24,794 nt of DNA from CAYFKJ01 sp964528595 (GTDB taxonomy: Bacteria; Pseudomonadota; Alphaproteobacteria; UBA2966), in contig CAZGTM010000050.1 of NCBI GenBank assembly GCA_964528595.1, forward strand, positions 1 to 24,794. Direction: 5' to 3'. Each line of letters begins with the position of its first letter. Positions within the stretch are counted from its first letter, which is position 1. The notes beneath the pieces were generated by a model that was not told the DNA's origin, searched no databases, and saw nothing but the letters and a program-made list of their open reading frames with translations. The translations under genes and the position numbers were made by a program. This document shows, in pieces, positions 1 to 8,217 of the stretch.

Positions 1-1228
1 GAACAAGGATCACCCCTACCATCGGGTGTCGGGCGGTTCGTACGAATACTTCAACGGCATGGATATGCCGAACCTGTTGAAGAGCGTGGATAAGATCGAC
101 GACTACACCGTACGCATGACGCTCAGCGTTCAGGAAGCGCCGATGATCGCCAACCTCGGCATGGACTTTGCGTCCATTCATTCGGCCGAGTATGCCGACA
201 ACATGCTGAAGGCGGGGACGCCCGACACCTTCGACCAGCAACCCGTCGGCACCGGCCCCTTCTCGATGGTCCAGTACCAGAAGGACGCCGTCATCCGCTA
301 CAAGGCCCATCCGACCTACTGGGCCGGCAAGGCGGCCATCGACAACCTGGTGTTCGCCATCACGCCGGACGCTTCGGTGCGCTATGCCAAGCTGAAGGCC
401 GGCGAATGCCATGTCATGCCCTATCCCAATCCGGCTGACATTGCCGCCATGCAGGCCGATCCCAGCATCAACATGATGCAGCAGGAAGGCCTCAACGTCG
501 GTTACCTGGCGTTCAACACCGAGAAAAAGCCCTACACCGACCGCAAGGTGCGTCAGGCGCTGAACATGGCGATCAACAAGGCCGCCATCATCGACGCCGT
601 CTTCCAGGGTGCAGGCAAGGCAGCCAAGAACCCCATTCCGCCGACCATGTGGTCCTACAACGACGATGTTAAGGACTACGCCTACGATCCGGCCAAAGCC
701 AAAGCGATGCTCGCTGAGGCGGGGTATCCCAACGGCTTCAAAACAGACATCTGGGCGATGCCAGTTCAACGGCCCTACAACCCCAATGCCCGGCGCATGG
801 CCGAACTGATCCAGGCGGACTTCGCCAAGGTTGGCGTCGAAGCCAAGATCGTCACTTACGAGTGGGGCGAATACCTCAAGCGTTCCAAGTCGGGTGAGCA
901 CGAAACGGTGCTGCTGGGCTGGACCGGCGACAACGGCGATCCGGACAACTTCATGTATGTCCTTTTGAGCTGCGCCGCCGCAAAGGGTTCCAACCGGGCA
1001 CGCTTCTGCCACGAGGAATTCGACGGCCTTCTCAAGCAGGCCAAGCAGACCACGGACGTGGCCAAGCGGACCGAGCTTTACCGCCAGGCCCAGGTCGTCT
1101 TCAAACGTGAAGCGCCCTGGTTCACGGTCGCCCATTCGGTCGTCTACATGCCGATGAGCAAGAAGGTCAAAGGGTATAAGATCGATCCCTTTGGCGGCCA
1201 CGGCTTCTACGGCGTCGATATCGAATAG
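1..1228 (+). CDS. dppA: Peptide ABC transporter substrate-binding protein (DppA-like), 5' end missing
   Basis: The reading frame is already open at the window edge (first full codon at base 2), so the signal peptide and N-terminal part of the protein lie outside. About 408 residues are visible, against roughly 530 for complete family members. The product is a periplasmic family 5 solute-binding protein for di- or oligopeptides. Recognisable features are the stretch HPYHRVSGGSYEYFNGM at the edge, the DFASIHSAEYADNML and QQPVGTGPF blocks typical of DppA, and a C-terminal end in GHGFYGVDIE. It is followed by two permease and two ATPase genes on the same strand, the standard Dpp gene order, so it should deliver peptide to that complex. 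A stem-loop just after the stop codon probably lets this gene be expressed above the downstream genes. The family is certain; dipeptide specificity is inferred from similarity to DppA. Confidence 0.95.
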   Translation, partial: NKDHPYHRVSGGSYEYFNGMDMPNLLKSVDKIDDYTVRMTLSVQEAPMIANLGMDFASIHSAEYADNMLKAGTPDTFDQQPVGTGPFSMVQYQKDAVIRYKAHPTYWAGKAAIDNLVFAITPDASVRYAKLKAGECHVMPYPNPADIAAMQADPSINMMQQEGLNVGYLAFNTEKKPYTDRKVRQALNMAINKAAIIDAVFQGAGKAAKNPIPPTMWSYNDDVKDYAYDPAKAKAMLAEAGYPNGFKTDIWAMPVQRPYNPNARRMAELIQADFAKVGVEAKIVTYEWGEYLKRSKSGEHETVLLGWTGDNGDPDNFMYVLLSCAAAKGSNRARFCHEEFDGLLKQAKQTTDVAKRTELYRQAQVVFKREAPWFTVAHSVVYMPMSKKVKGYKIDPFGGHGFYGVDIE

Positions 1229-1255
1229 ATCATCGGCACCATTGTGTAAGCGTTT

Positions 1256-1292
1256 GGGAACGGGAGAGGGCTGACGCCTTCTCCCGTTTCTT
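1256..1292 (+). terminator. Stem-loop between dppA and dppB (attenuator or mRNA-stabilising hairpin)
   Basis: The left arm at 1259-1271 (AACGGGAGAGGGC) pairs with the right arm at 1276-1288 (GCCTTCTCCCGTT), giving a 13-pair stem with a single G-U wobble and a four-base TGAC loop. Pairing can extend outward by about three more weak pairs, and TTCTTGTTC follows. It begins 28 bases past the binding-protein stop. Hairpins here are common in ABC operons, where they partly terminate transcription or protect the abundant binding-protein message. The T tract is interrupted, so partial termination or RNA protection is more likely than complete termination. Confidence 0.75.
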
Positions 1293-1329
1293 GTTCGCCA
1301 AACTCGGTTTTTCGCGCTAAGTCCTTTAC

Positions 1330-2340
1330 ATGCTCCGATTCATTCTCACCCGCGTGGGCCTCGTCATTCCGACCTTCATCGGAGTGACCCTGCTGACCTT
1401 CGCGCTGATCCGGCTGGTGCCGGGCGATCCCATTCTGCTATTGGCGGGGGAACGCGGCCTGACCGAGGAACGCCACGCAGAAATGCGGGCCGAGCTCGGG
1501 CTCGACAAACCCCTGCTGGTGCAATACGGCATCTACATGGAGAAGGTCGTCCAAGGCGACCTCGGCCGCTCCATCGTCACCAAGGAGCCGATCCTCGACG
1601 AGTTCCTGGCACGTTTTCCGGCGACCCTGGAACTGTCCTTTTGCGCCATGCTGTTCGCCGCCTTTTTCGGTCTGCCGGCGGGCGTCATCGCCGCCGTCCG
1701 GCGGGGGACGGCGTTCGACCATTCCGTCATGGGCGCGTCGCTGACGGGGTATTCGATGCCTATCTTCTGGTGGGCGCTCTTAATGATTCTGTTTTTCTCC
1801 GTCACGCTGGGTTGGACGCCGGTTTCGGGACGGTTGTCGCTGATGTTCTTCATCGAACCGGTGACGGGCTTCATGTTGATCGACACCTTGTTGATCGACG
1901 AGGAAGGTGCATTCCAATCCGCCCTCGCCCACCTCATTCTGCCGGCCATTGTGCTGGGCACCATCCCGCTGGCCGTGATCGCGCGCATGACGCGGTCCTC
2001 GATGCTGGAGGTGCTGGGCGAAGATTATGTGCGCACCGCCCGGGCCAAGGGTGCGCCGCCGTGGCGCGTGATCGCCGTCCATGCCCTGCGCAACGCCCTC
2101 ATTCCCGTGGTCACGGTCATCGGACTGCAAGTCGGGGTTTTGCTCGCGGGCGCGCTGCTGACGGAAACCATCTTCGCCTGGCCCGGCGTCGGCAAGTGGC
2201 TGGTCGATTCGGTCAACCGCCGCGATTATCCGGCCCTGCAGGGCGGCGTGCTTTTGGTCGCCACCATGGTCATGGCCGTGAACCTTTTGGTCGACCTGCT
2301 CTACGGCCTGATCAACCCGCGTATCCGCCATGCCCGATAG
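1330..2340 (+). CDS. dppB: Peptide ABC transporter permease (DppB-like)
   Basis: This 336-residue inner-membrane protein is one of two permease subunits of the peptide importer. It starts with a membrane helix (MLRFILTRVGLVIPTFIG) and contains the GDPI and GLDKPLLVQY blocks usual for DppB N-termini. Further hydrophobic segments lie around residues 97-120, 133-155, 195-215, 255-280 and 290-315. The cytoplasmic EAA loop that docks on the ATPases is visible as RTARAKGAPPWRVIAVHALR, followed by NALIPVVTVIG. The ending INPRIR matches the family, and the length is normal. The ATG at 1330 is chosen because the family N-terminus begins exactly there, although no strong ribosome binding site precedes it. 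It lies 15 bases from the next permease gene, consistent with one operon. Confidence 0.96.
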   Translation: MLRFILTRVGLVIPTFIGVTLLTFALIRLVPGDPILLLAGERGLTEERHAEMRAELGLDKPLLVQYGIYMEKVVQGDLGRSIVTKEPILDEFLARFPATLELSFCAMLFAAFFGLPAGVIAAVRRGTAFDHSVMGASLTGYSMPIFWWALLMILFFSVTLGWTPVSGRLSLMFFIEPVTGFMLIDTLLIDEEGAFQSALAHLILPAIVLGTIPLAVIARMTRSSMLEVLGEDYVRTARAKGAPPWRVIAVHALRNALIPVVTVIGLQVGVLLAGALLTETIFAWPGVGKWLVDSVNRRDYPALQGGVLLVATMVMAVNLLVDLLYGLINPRIRHAR

Positions 2341-2355
2341 GTCCCGGAAAACACC

Positions 2356-3261
2356 ATGACCGTAGACGTCGTCAACGAAGTCGAAAGCCAGGCCGTCGCC
2401 CCGCCGCATCCGCTGGCGGAGTTCTGGATGTATTTCAGCGCCAACCGGGGCGCGGTCGCCGGGCTTGTAGTCATCGTCGCCGTTGCACTCACGGCCGTCT
2501 TCGCCGATTTCATCGCGCCCCATCCGCCCCACGAACAGTACCGCGACGCTTTCCTGGTTCCGCCTTCATGGGCGGAAGGCGGTTCCATCAAGTTCCTGCT
2601 GGGCACGGATGATATCGGCCGTGACATCTTCTCCCGGCTGGTCCACGGCTCGCGCCTCTCCCTGCTGATCGGCGTCATCGTCGTCACGTTGTCGTTGGCC
2701 GCCGGCATCGTCCTCGGCCTGATCGCCGGCTTCGCCCGCGGTGTCGTTGAAATCGCCATCATGCGCATGATGGATATCATGCTGGCGCTGCCCAGCCTGT
2801 TGCTGGCCATCGTCATCGTCGCCATTCTGGGCCCCAGCCTGACCAACGCCATGCTGGCCATCGCCATCGTCGTGCTGCCGCACTACGTCCGTCTGACGCG
2901 CGCCGCCGTGATCACCGAAACGACCAAGGACTATGTCGTGGCCTCGAAGATCGCCGGGGCGGGCATAGTTCGCCTGATGTTCTTCACCGTGCTGCCCAAC
3001 TGCATGGCGCCGTTGATCGTGCAAGCGACGTTGGGCTTCTCGACAGCCATTCTCGACGCGGCGGCGCTGGGGTTCTTAGGGTTGGGCGCCCAACCGCCGA
3101 CGCCGGAATGGGGCACCATGCTGGCCGACGCCAGGGCCTTCATCCAACGCGCCTGGTGGGTCGTCACCTTCCCCGGCGTGACCATCCTGGTGACCGTGCT
3201 GGCCTTCAACCTGATGGGCGACGGCCTGCGCGACGCCCTGGACCCGAAGTTGAAACGGTAG
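2356..3261 (+). CDS. dppC: Peptide ABC transporter permease (DppC-like)
   Basis: The 301-residue product is the second membrane subunit of the peptide importer. It has the N-terminal cytoplasmic segment and first helix of DppC (PLAEFWMYFSANRGAVAGL), the conserved LLGTDDIGRDIFSRLVHGSR block near residues 86-105, and the EAA-type loop KDYVVASKIAGAGIVRLMF around residues 192-210. The C-terminal part has the family blocks AALGFLGLGAQPPTPEWG and FNLMGDGLRDALDPKLKR. Length and ending are normal. It pairs with the upstream permease to form the channel, and the following ATPase gene begins four bases after its stop, so translation is probably coupled. Confidence 0.96.
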   Translation: MTVDVVNEVESQAVAPPHPLAEFWMYFSANRGAVAGLVVIVAVALTAVFADFIAPHPPHEQYRDAFLVPPSWAEGGSIKFLLGTDDIGRDIFSRLVHGSRLSLLIGVIVVTLSLAAGIVLGLIAGFARGVVEIAIMRMMDIMLALPSLLLAIVIVAILGPSLTNAMLAIAIVVLPHYVRLTRAAVITETTKDYVVASKIAGAGIVRLMFFTVLPNCMAPLIVQATLGFSTAILDAAALGFLGLGAQPPTPEWGTMLADARAFIQRAWWVVTFPGVTILVTVLAFNLMGDGLRDALDPKLKR

Positions 3262-3265
3262 CGCC

Positions 3266-4243
3266 ATGTTGCTGGATATTTCCGACCTCACCGTCGAATT
3301 CGGTACCGCCGACAATCCTTTCCGGGCCGTCGACCGCGTCACCTTGAGCGTCGACGAAGGCGATGTCGTGGGCATCGTTGGCGAATCCGGTTCAGGCAAG
3401 AGCGTGACGTCGCTGGCCGTGATGGGTCTGATCGGCTATCCGGGCCGGGTCGAGGCGGATACGCTCAATTTCGGCGGCCGTGATCTCAACAGCCTCCGGC
3501 CCAGCGAGCGGCGCAAGATCACCGGCGGCGATATCGCAATGATTTTCCAGGAGCCGATGACCAGCCTCAATCCCTGCCTCACCGTGGGTTACCAGTTGAC
3601 CGAAGCGCTCGACCTGCATGAAGGGGGCAGCCGCAAGGAACGCCGGCGCAGAGCGGCGGAGTTGCTGGATCAGGTCGGCATTCCCGATGCCCGCTCCCGC
3701 CTTTCCGCCTTCCCCCACCAGCTTTCGGGCGGTATGAACCAGCGCGTCATGATCGCCATGGCCATCGCCTGCAATCCCCGCCTGCTGATCGCCGATGAAC
3801 CGACCACGGCGCTCGACGTCACCATCCAGGCTCAGATCATCGATCTTCTGTTGTCGCTGCAGCGCGAACGGGGCATGGCCTTGGTGTTGATCACCCATGA
3901 CCTCGGCGTGGTGGCCGAGACCGCCCAGCGCGTCGTCGTGATGTACGCCGGCCAAGTGGTCGAGACCAGCACGGCCGATGAACTGTTCGAGGCGCCGCGT
4001 CATCCCTATACCTCGGCCCTCCTGGCCGCCCTGCCGGAACGCGCCGTCGGTTCCGAGCGCCTGCCCGCCATTCCCGGCGTTGTGCCGGGCGCCTACGACC
4101 GGCCATCCGGTTGCCTGCTTAACCCGCGCTGTGCTCACGCCACCGACCGCTGCCGGTCAGAGGAGCCCGCCCTGCACGAGCTGCGCGGCGGGCTGGTGCG
4201 TTGCCACACGCCGTTGGACGAAAACGGGGAGCCGGTAACATGA
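3266..4243 (+). CDS. dppD: Peptide ABC transporter ATP-binding protein (DppD-like)
   Basis: This 325-residue cytoplasmic ATPase is one of the two motor subunits of the importer. Visible nucleotide-binding motifs are Walker A GESGSGKS (residues 39-46), the Q-loop MIFQEPMTSLNP (92-103), the signature LSGGMNQR (153-160), Walker B LLIADEPT (173-180) and the H-loop THD shortly after. The C-terminus carries the cysteine-containing oligopeptide extension (GCLLNPRCAHATDRC), which separates Dpp/Opp ATPases from other ABC proteins. The gene starts four bases after the permease stop, and its last codons overlap the next ATPase start in an ATGA arrangement. Confidence 0.97.
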   Translation: MLLDISDLTVEFGTADNPFRAVDRVTLSVDEGDVVGIVGESGSGKSVTSLAVMGLIGYPGRVEADTLNFGGRDLNSLRPSERRKITGGDIAMIFQEPMTSLNPCLTVGYQLTEALDLHEGGSRKERRRRAAELLDQVGIPDARSRLSAFPHQLSGGMNQRVMIAMAIACNPRLLIADEPTTALDVTIQAQIIDLLLSLQRERGMALVLITHDLGVVAETAQRVVVMYAGQVVETSTADELFEAPRHPYTSALLAALPERAVGSERLPAIPGVVPGAYDRPSGCLLNPRCAHATDRCRSEEPALHELRGGLVRCHTPLDENGEPVT

Positions 4244-5211
4244 CCGACGCCCCCCTGGTCGAAGCCCGGGACATCCGGAAACACTACGAAGTATCGCGCG
4301 GCATGATGCGCGGCAAGGACACCCTGCGCGCTGTGGACGGTGTGTCGTTCTCGCTAAACGCCGGCGACACGCTGGCGGTGGTCGGCGAATCCGGCTGCGG
4401 CAAGTCGACCCTGGCGCGGCAACTGACGTTGGTGGAGAAGCCGACATCCGGCGGCTTGCTGGTCAACGGCATCGACGTCGTGCAACTCGGCGCGCTCGAA
4501 CGCAAGAAATACCGCACCGGCGTCCAGATGATCTTCCAGGATCCCTTCGGTTCGTTGAACCCGCGCAAGAAGGTGGGCTCGATCCTGCGGGAGCCGTTAG
4601 AGATCAACACCAATCTCAGCACCGAGCAGCAAATAAGCGACGCCCATCACATGATGGATCTGGTGGGACTACGGCCCGAACACTACAACCGCTATCCCCA
4701 CATGTTTTCGGGCGGCCAACGCCAGCGCATCGCAATCGCCCGCGCCCTGATGCTCAATCCGCGCCTGGTGGTGGCGGACGAACCGGTCTCGGCGCTCGAC
4801 GTTTCGATCCAGGCCCAGGTCTTGAACCTGATGCTGGACCTGCAGGACGAGTTTCAGTTGGCCTACGTCTTTATCTCACACGATCTATCGGTTGTGCGCT
4901 TCGTCGCCGACGAAATCCTCGTGATGTATCTGGGGCGTCCGATCGAGCAGGCGGCGGCCAAGGACTTGTTCGACAATCCGGTGCATCCTTACACCCGCGC
5001 CCTGATCGCCGCGACGCCACATGTTTCCAAGCGCGACCGTGACGAGCGCGTGCGCCTCAGCGGCGAGGTCCCTTCCCCGCTCGATCCGCCGCCGGGCTGC
5101 GCCTTCCACACGCGCTGCCCCTTCGCCACCGAACAATGCGCCGCCCAACGCCCTGAAATGAAACCCTTCGAAGGCCGCCAGATTTCCTGCCACCGGGCGG
5201 GTGAGATATGA
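4240..5211 (+). CDS. dppF: Peptide ABC transporter ATP-binding protein (DppF-like)
   Basis: The 323-residue product is the partner ATPase of DppD. Walker A is GESGCGKST (residues 49-57), the Q-loop is MIFQDPFGSLNPRKKVG, the signature is FSGGQRQR (156-163, with Phe in place of the usual Leu) and Walker B is LVVADEP (176-182). The cysteine-containing C-terminal oligopeptide extension (GCAFHTRCPFATEQC) is present. I chose the ATG at 4240 rather than an in-frame TTG at 4201, because it overlaps the dppD stop as ATGA and gives the family N-terminus MTDAPLVEARDIRKHY. The insert SRGMMRGKDTLRAVDGVSF is typical of DppF. It is the last clear transporter gene of the operon. Confidence 0.97.
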   Translation: MTDAPLVEARDIRKHYEVSRGMMRGKDTLRAVDGVSFSLNAGDTLAVVGESGCGKSTLARQLTLVEKPTSGGLLVNGIDVVQLGALERKKYRTGVQMIFQDPFGSLNPRKKVGSILREPLEINTNLSTEQQISDAHHMMDLVGLRPEHYNRYPHMFSGGQRQRIAIARALMLNPRLVVADEPVSALDVSIQAQVLNLMLDLQDEFQLAYVFISHDLSVVRFVADEILVMYLGRPIEQAAAKDLFDNPVHPYTRALIAATPHVSKRDRDERVRLSGEVPSPLDPPPGCAFHTRCPFATEQCAAQRPEMKPFEGRQISCHRAGEI

Positions 5212-5248
5212 TGGATGTGGATGATGGTAACCCACAGGGCCACCTAGC

Positions 5249-5623
5249 ATGCCCACCGAAACGAATTATTCCGATGACGGCGAGCGCGTCGAGCTTGTGA
5301 TAACGGGAGATATCCACGTCGACCAAGTCATCGAAGCCATCCGCGAGATCAACGCCCTTCCCGGCTTCAATCAGCTTAAGTATCAATTGGTCGATTATAG
5401 CGACGCAAAAAACCTTGAGGGTAGCCAGGCGGGATCCGATGAGATCGTCCTACTGGACAAACAAGCCGCGAAACTGAACCCGAACATGCGCATTGCCATC
5501 GTCGCCCCAACCGATATCGCCTTCGGCTCGGCCCGTTACTGGGAACTAAGCCTCGGTGAAGCCCCGATTGAAACCATGGTTTTCCGGGATCGCAAATCCG
5601 CGGAAGAGTGGCTTTACCGGTAG
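5249..5623 (+). CDS. Small SpoIIAA/STAS-like protein of unknown function
   Basis: This 124-residue cytoplasmic protein has no signal peptide or membrane helix. It has the alternating strand-helix pattern of SpoIIAA/STAS-like domains: a first strand RVELVITGDI, a helix VDQVIEAIREIN, a strand YQLVDYSD, a strand MRIAIVAP, and a C-terminal VFRDRKSAEEWL. The last block closely resembles the end of SpoIIAA-like (PF11964-type) proteins. No anti-sigma factor or kinase partner is adjacent. It lies 37 bases after dppF on the same strand and may be co-transcribed, and it is nearly end-to-end with the convergent carbonic anhydrase gene. By hand count, bases 5341-5520 are 54% G+C, which looks lower than the neighbours. 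Assignment to the fold is moderate; the function is unknown. Confidence 0.8.
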   Translation: MPTETNYSDDGERVELVITGDIHVDQVIEAIREINALPGFNQLKYQLVDYSDAKNLEGSQAGSDEIVLLDKQAAKLNPNMRIAIVAPTDIAFGSARYWELSLGEAPIETMVFRDRKSAEEWLYR

Positions 5624-5629
5624 TTCGCC

Positions 5630-6184
5630 CTACCCCGGCACCTCACCAGTCCGGTACATCGCCGCGAGCTTGGCGTAATGGGCCGCGGAGTTCTTCATGT
5701 ATTCGAGTTCGGCGTCATCCAGCTGGCGGGCGGGTTTGGCGGGGGAGCCGGTCCAAAGCTCGCCTGATTTGACGACCTTGTTGGGCGTGACCAGCGCGCC
5801 GGCGGCCACCATGGCGCCGCTTTTAACCACCGCGCCGTCCATCACGGTGGCGCGCATGCCGATGAAGCAGCCGTCCTCAAGGGTGCAGCCGTGGATCAGC
5901 GCCATGTGGCCGATGGTGATGTTGGAGCCGATGAACGTGCCATGCGTCTTGCGCGTCACGTGCACCACCGAGCCGTCCTGCAGGTTGGTGTTCTCGCCGA
6001 TGCGCACGACGTTGACGTCGGCCCGCACCACCGAATTGAACCAGATCGCCGAGCCGGCGCCGATTTTGACATTGCCGACGATCACCGCGCCCTGGGCGAT
6101 GAAGGCATCGTCGGCGATGGACGGGCGGGTGTCGCCGAAGGGCATGATGACGCCGCCGTTGGCGAGGTCGGACATTTCGTTCAT
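5630..6184 (-). CDS. Gamma-carbonic anhydrase family protein (left-handed beta-helix)
   Basis: The 184-residue protein consists of hexapeptide repeats, visible as successive I/V-G-x-x-x turns such as AVIVGNVKIGAGSAIWFN. Such proteins form trimeric left-handed beta-helices. The three metal-binding histidines of gamma-carbonic anhydrases can be matched to His75 (SVVHVT), His93 and His98 (IGHMALIHGC). The C-terminal helix with YMKNSAAHYAKLAAMYR resembles YrdA/PaaY-type members. It may bind zinc and hydrate carbon dioxide, but many relatives have no demonstrated activity. It begins four bases after the argC stop on the same strand, so the two are co-transcribed and probably coupled. An in-frame ATG at residue 4 is an alternative start. 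Confidence 0.9.
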   Translation of the reverse strand: MNEMSDLANGGVIMPFGDTRPSIADDAFIAQGAVIVGNVKIGAGSAIWFNSVVRADVNVVRIGENTNLQDGSVVHVTRKTHGTFIGSNITIGHMALIHGCTLEDGCFIGMRATVMDGAVVKSGAMVAAGALVTPNKVVKSGELWTGSPAKPARQLDDAELEYMKNSAAHYAKLAAMYRTGEVPG

Positions 6185-6188
6185 GGCC

Positions 6189-7313
6189 TTACGGGAACAG
6201 CGGCAGCTGCTCGAGCCCCGCCGTTTCGTCCAGGCCGTAGGCGATGTTCATGTTCTGCACGGCCGCGCCCGAGGCCCCTTTCACCAGGTTGTCGATGGCG
6301 GAAACGATGATCAGCCGGCCCTCGACCCGGTCGGCGAAGACGTTGAGGTCGCAGAAGTTTGACCCCCGCACATTGCGCGTCGACGGCACCACGCCCTCCG
6401 GCAGGATGCGGACAAAGGGCTCCTCGCCGTAGGCCTCGATCAGCACCTGGCGTGCGTCCTGGGCACTCCGACCCTCGGCCACGTCGATGTAGATGGTCGA
6501 GACGATGCCCCGGTTCATGGGCACGAGGTGCGGCGTGAAGGTGACCGTGATCGCTTCGCCGGCGGCGCGGCTAAGTTCCTGATCTATTTCGGGTCCATGC
6601 CGATGGCTGGCGATGCCATAGGGCTGCATGCCTTCCGCGACTTCGCCGAACAGCAGGTTTTCCTTCAGCGCCCGTCCCGCGCCGGTGACGCCGGTCTTGG
6701 TGTCGATGATGATGCCGGTTTTCTTGATAGCGCCGGATTTCAGCAGCGGCCAAAGCGGCAGAATCACCGACGTCGGATAGCAGCCGGGACAGGCGATCAG
6801 CCGCGCGTCCTTCATGGCTTCGCGGTTGAACTCCGCCAGACCGTAGACGGCCTCGCCCTGAAGATGCGGCGCATAATGATCGTGGCCGTACCATTTGGCA
6901 TAGGTCTCGATGTCGCTGAGCCGGAAATCAGCCGAGAGATCGATGACCTTGACGTCGGTTTTGATTCCGGCGATGAGATCCTTGCGTTCCTCGACCACCA
7001 ATTCGTCGACCAGGTTGTGTTCAGTGCTGTGCAGCAAACCCGCGACGATCTCCTGCGTCGTGCCGTGGGGCAGCGCGCAGAACACCAAATCGACCTCGAC
7101 GCCGGCCCATTCCACATCGTCGATGCTGATTAGGTCGGGCAGGTCCAGGCCGCCGAGATGGGGAAAAACGTCGGACAGCGGCTGGCCCGCTTTCCGGTCG
7201 GCCGTGAGCACGACAATCTCGGCATTGGGATGTCGCGACAGCAGGCGGACGAGTTCCGCACCCGTGTAGCCACTGGCTCCCAATATCGCGATCCTGATTT
7301 TGCCGTTGCTCAT
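6189..7313 (-). CDS. argC: N-acetyl-gamma-glutamyl-phosphate reductase
   Basis: ArgC catalyses the NADPH-dependent reduction of N-acetylglutamyl phosphate to the semialdehyde, the third step of arginine synthesis, in the cytoplasm. The N-terminal nucleotide-binding motif is ILGASGYTGAELVRLL (residues 10-25), and the catalytic cysteine is in CPGCYPTSV (Cys178). The blocks IDLSADFRL, VYGLAEFNRE and VTGAGRALKENLLFGEV are diagnostic. I start it at the ATG at 7313, not the longer ATG at 7340, because a strong GAGGAG sits eight bases upstream and the family N-terminus fits. At 374 residues it is longer than the usual ~345-350; the extra length lies around residues 94-119, between AGLL and VKVIDLSADF. 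It precedes the carbonic anhydrase gene by four bases. Confidence 0.96.
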   Translation of the reverse strand: MSNGKIRIAILGASGYTGAELVRLLSRHPNAEIVVLTADRKAGQPLSDVFPHLGGLDLPDLISIDDVEWAGVEVDLVFCALPHGTTQEIVAGLLHSTEHNLVDELVVEERKDLIAGIKTDVKVIDLSADFRLSDIETYAKWYGHDHYAPHLQGEAVYGLAEFNREAMKDARLIACPGCYPTSVILPLWPLLKSGAIKKTGIIIDTKTGVTGAGRALKENLLFGEVAEGMQPYGIASHRHGPEIDQELSRAAGEAITVTFTPHLVPMNRGIVSTIYIDVAEGRSAQDARQVLIEAYGEEPFVRILPEGVVPSTRNVRGSNFCDLNVFADRVEGRLIIVSAIDNLVKGASGAAVQNMNIAYGLDETAGLEQLPLFP

Positions 7314-7386
7314 TTTCCGTTCTCCTCGGTTAGGGCGCACTCAATGCCGCGCTATGCCTCCGGGGTCAACAGAAAATCGACAATTC

Positions 7387-8193
7387 TCATGCCGTCGTGG
7401 CGGATAATTCCTCCAAAACACGGTCGGCCACGGTTTCCCAGCCGGAATCGAGCATCATGTCGTGGGCGATGTGGTCGATTATTTCGGCTTTGGTGCCGTA
7501 CGCCCTGGCGGTGGATTTGACCACGGCAGGCGGGAAGATGGTGTCCATCTCACCGCCCAGAACGACCAGCGGCGTGCTGACCCGTTTCGGTTTCGGCAGG
7601 GCGAATAGCAGCATGTCGAGGAAACCGAGATAAGATTCATCCTGCAGCTTGGCGTGGAATTCCGCCGCCACGGCATCCGGCACATCGTACGAAAGAAAAA
7701 GGTACTTGGCGTCGTGGGCGCTCTTCACCAGCGGCCAGAGGCTGAACGTCAGATTAACCAAGAGGAAATCAATGGGATGGCGGACCAGGATATCCAGCGT
7801 CACCCGCCAAACCCCCTGCGACGGCACGGAAGCCAGAAGAATGGCCTTGGGGATATCCGGGTTAAATTCGAGATACTTCTGGGTGACCAAACCGCCCATG
7901 GAGTGGCCCACCACAATCGGCCGGCGGCCCGTTTTTTCGGCTACCACTTCGACCGCGGCCGCCACATCCGCCACGTAATCCATGATGCGGGTGAGCTTCA
8001 GGCTCTTGGTATTCGCTCTGCCGCCGTGGCCGCGCAGGTTGACGGCAAACGTGCTGACGCCTTTTTCGGCGAAGTAAGCCTGGAATTTTTCCCAGCACCA
8101 GGCGCCGTGCCAGGCGCCATGGACGAACAGTACCGGCGTCGCCTCCGAGCCGCCCTCGGCTAGGCTTTCGACAATTTCGGACCCGCCCGTCAT
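7387..8193 (-). CDS. Alpha/beta hydrolase
   Basis: This 268-residue cytoplasmic enzyme has the alpha/beta hydrolase fold. The oxyanion-hole region is VLFVHGAWHGAWCW (residues 21-34). The nucleophile elbow is GHSMGG with Ser98, and the other likely triad members are Asp217 in GGEMDTIF and His244 in HIAHDMM. The pattern HGAWHGAWCW resembles esterase/hydroxynitrile lyase-like hydrolases, but the substrate cannot be named. No signal peptide is visible. It lies 24 bases downstream of the lysE-like gene on the same strand, so the two probably form an operon; argC follows after a 73-base gap. Confidence 0.92.
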   Translation of the reverse strand: MTGGSEIVESLAEGGSEATPVLFVHGAWHGAWCWEKFQAYFAEKGVSTFAVNLRGHGGRANTKSLKLTRIMDYVADVAAAVEVVAEKTGRRPIVVGHSMGGLVTQKYLEFNPDIPKAILLASVPSQGVWRVTLDILVRHPIDFLLVNLTFSLWPLVKSAHDAKYLFLSYDVPDAVAAEFHAKLQDESYLGFLDMLLFALPKPKRVSTPLVVLGGEMDTIFPPAVVKSTARAYGTKAEIIDHIAHDMMLDSGWETVADRVLEELSATTA

Positions 8194-8217
8194 TTGTTGC
8201 TCCCCATGGCCGCCGCG

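Noticed and set aside
7314..7340. The longer argC start at 7340
   Set aside because: It would add nine residues upstream of the family N-terminus and would place the strong GAGGAG ribosome binding site inside the coding region.
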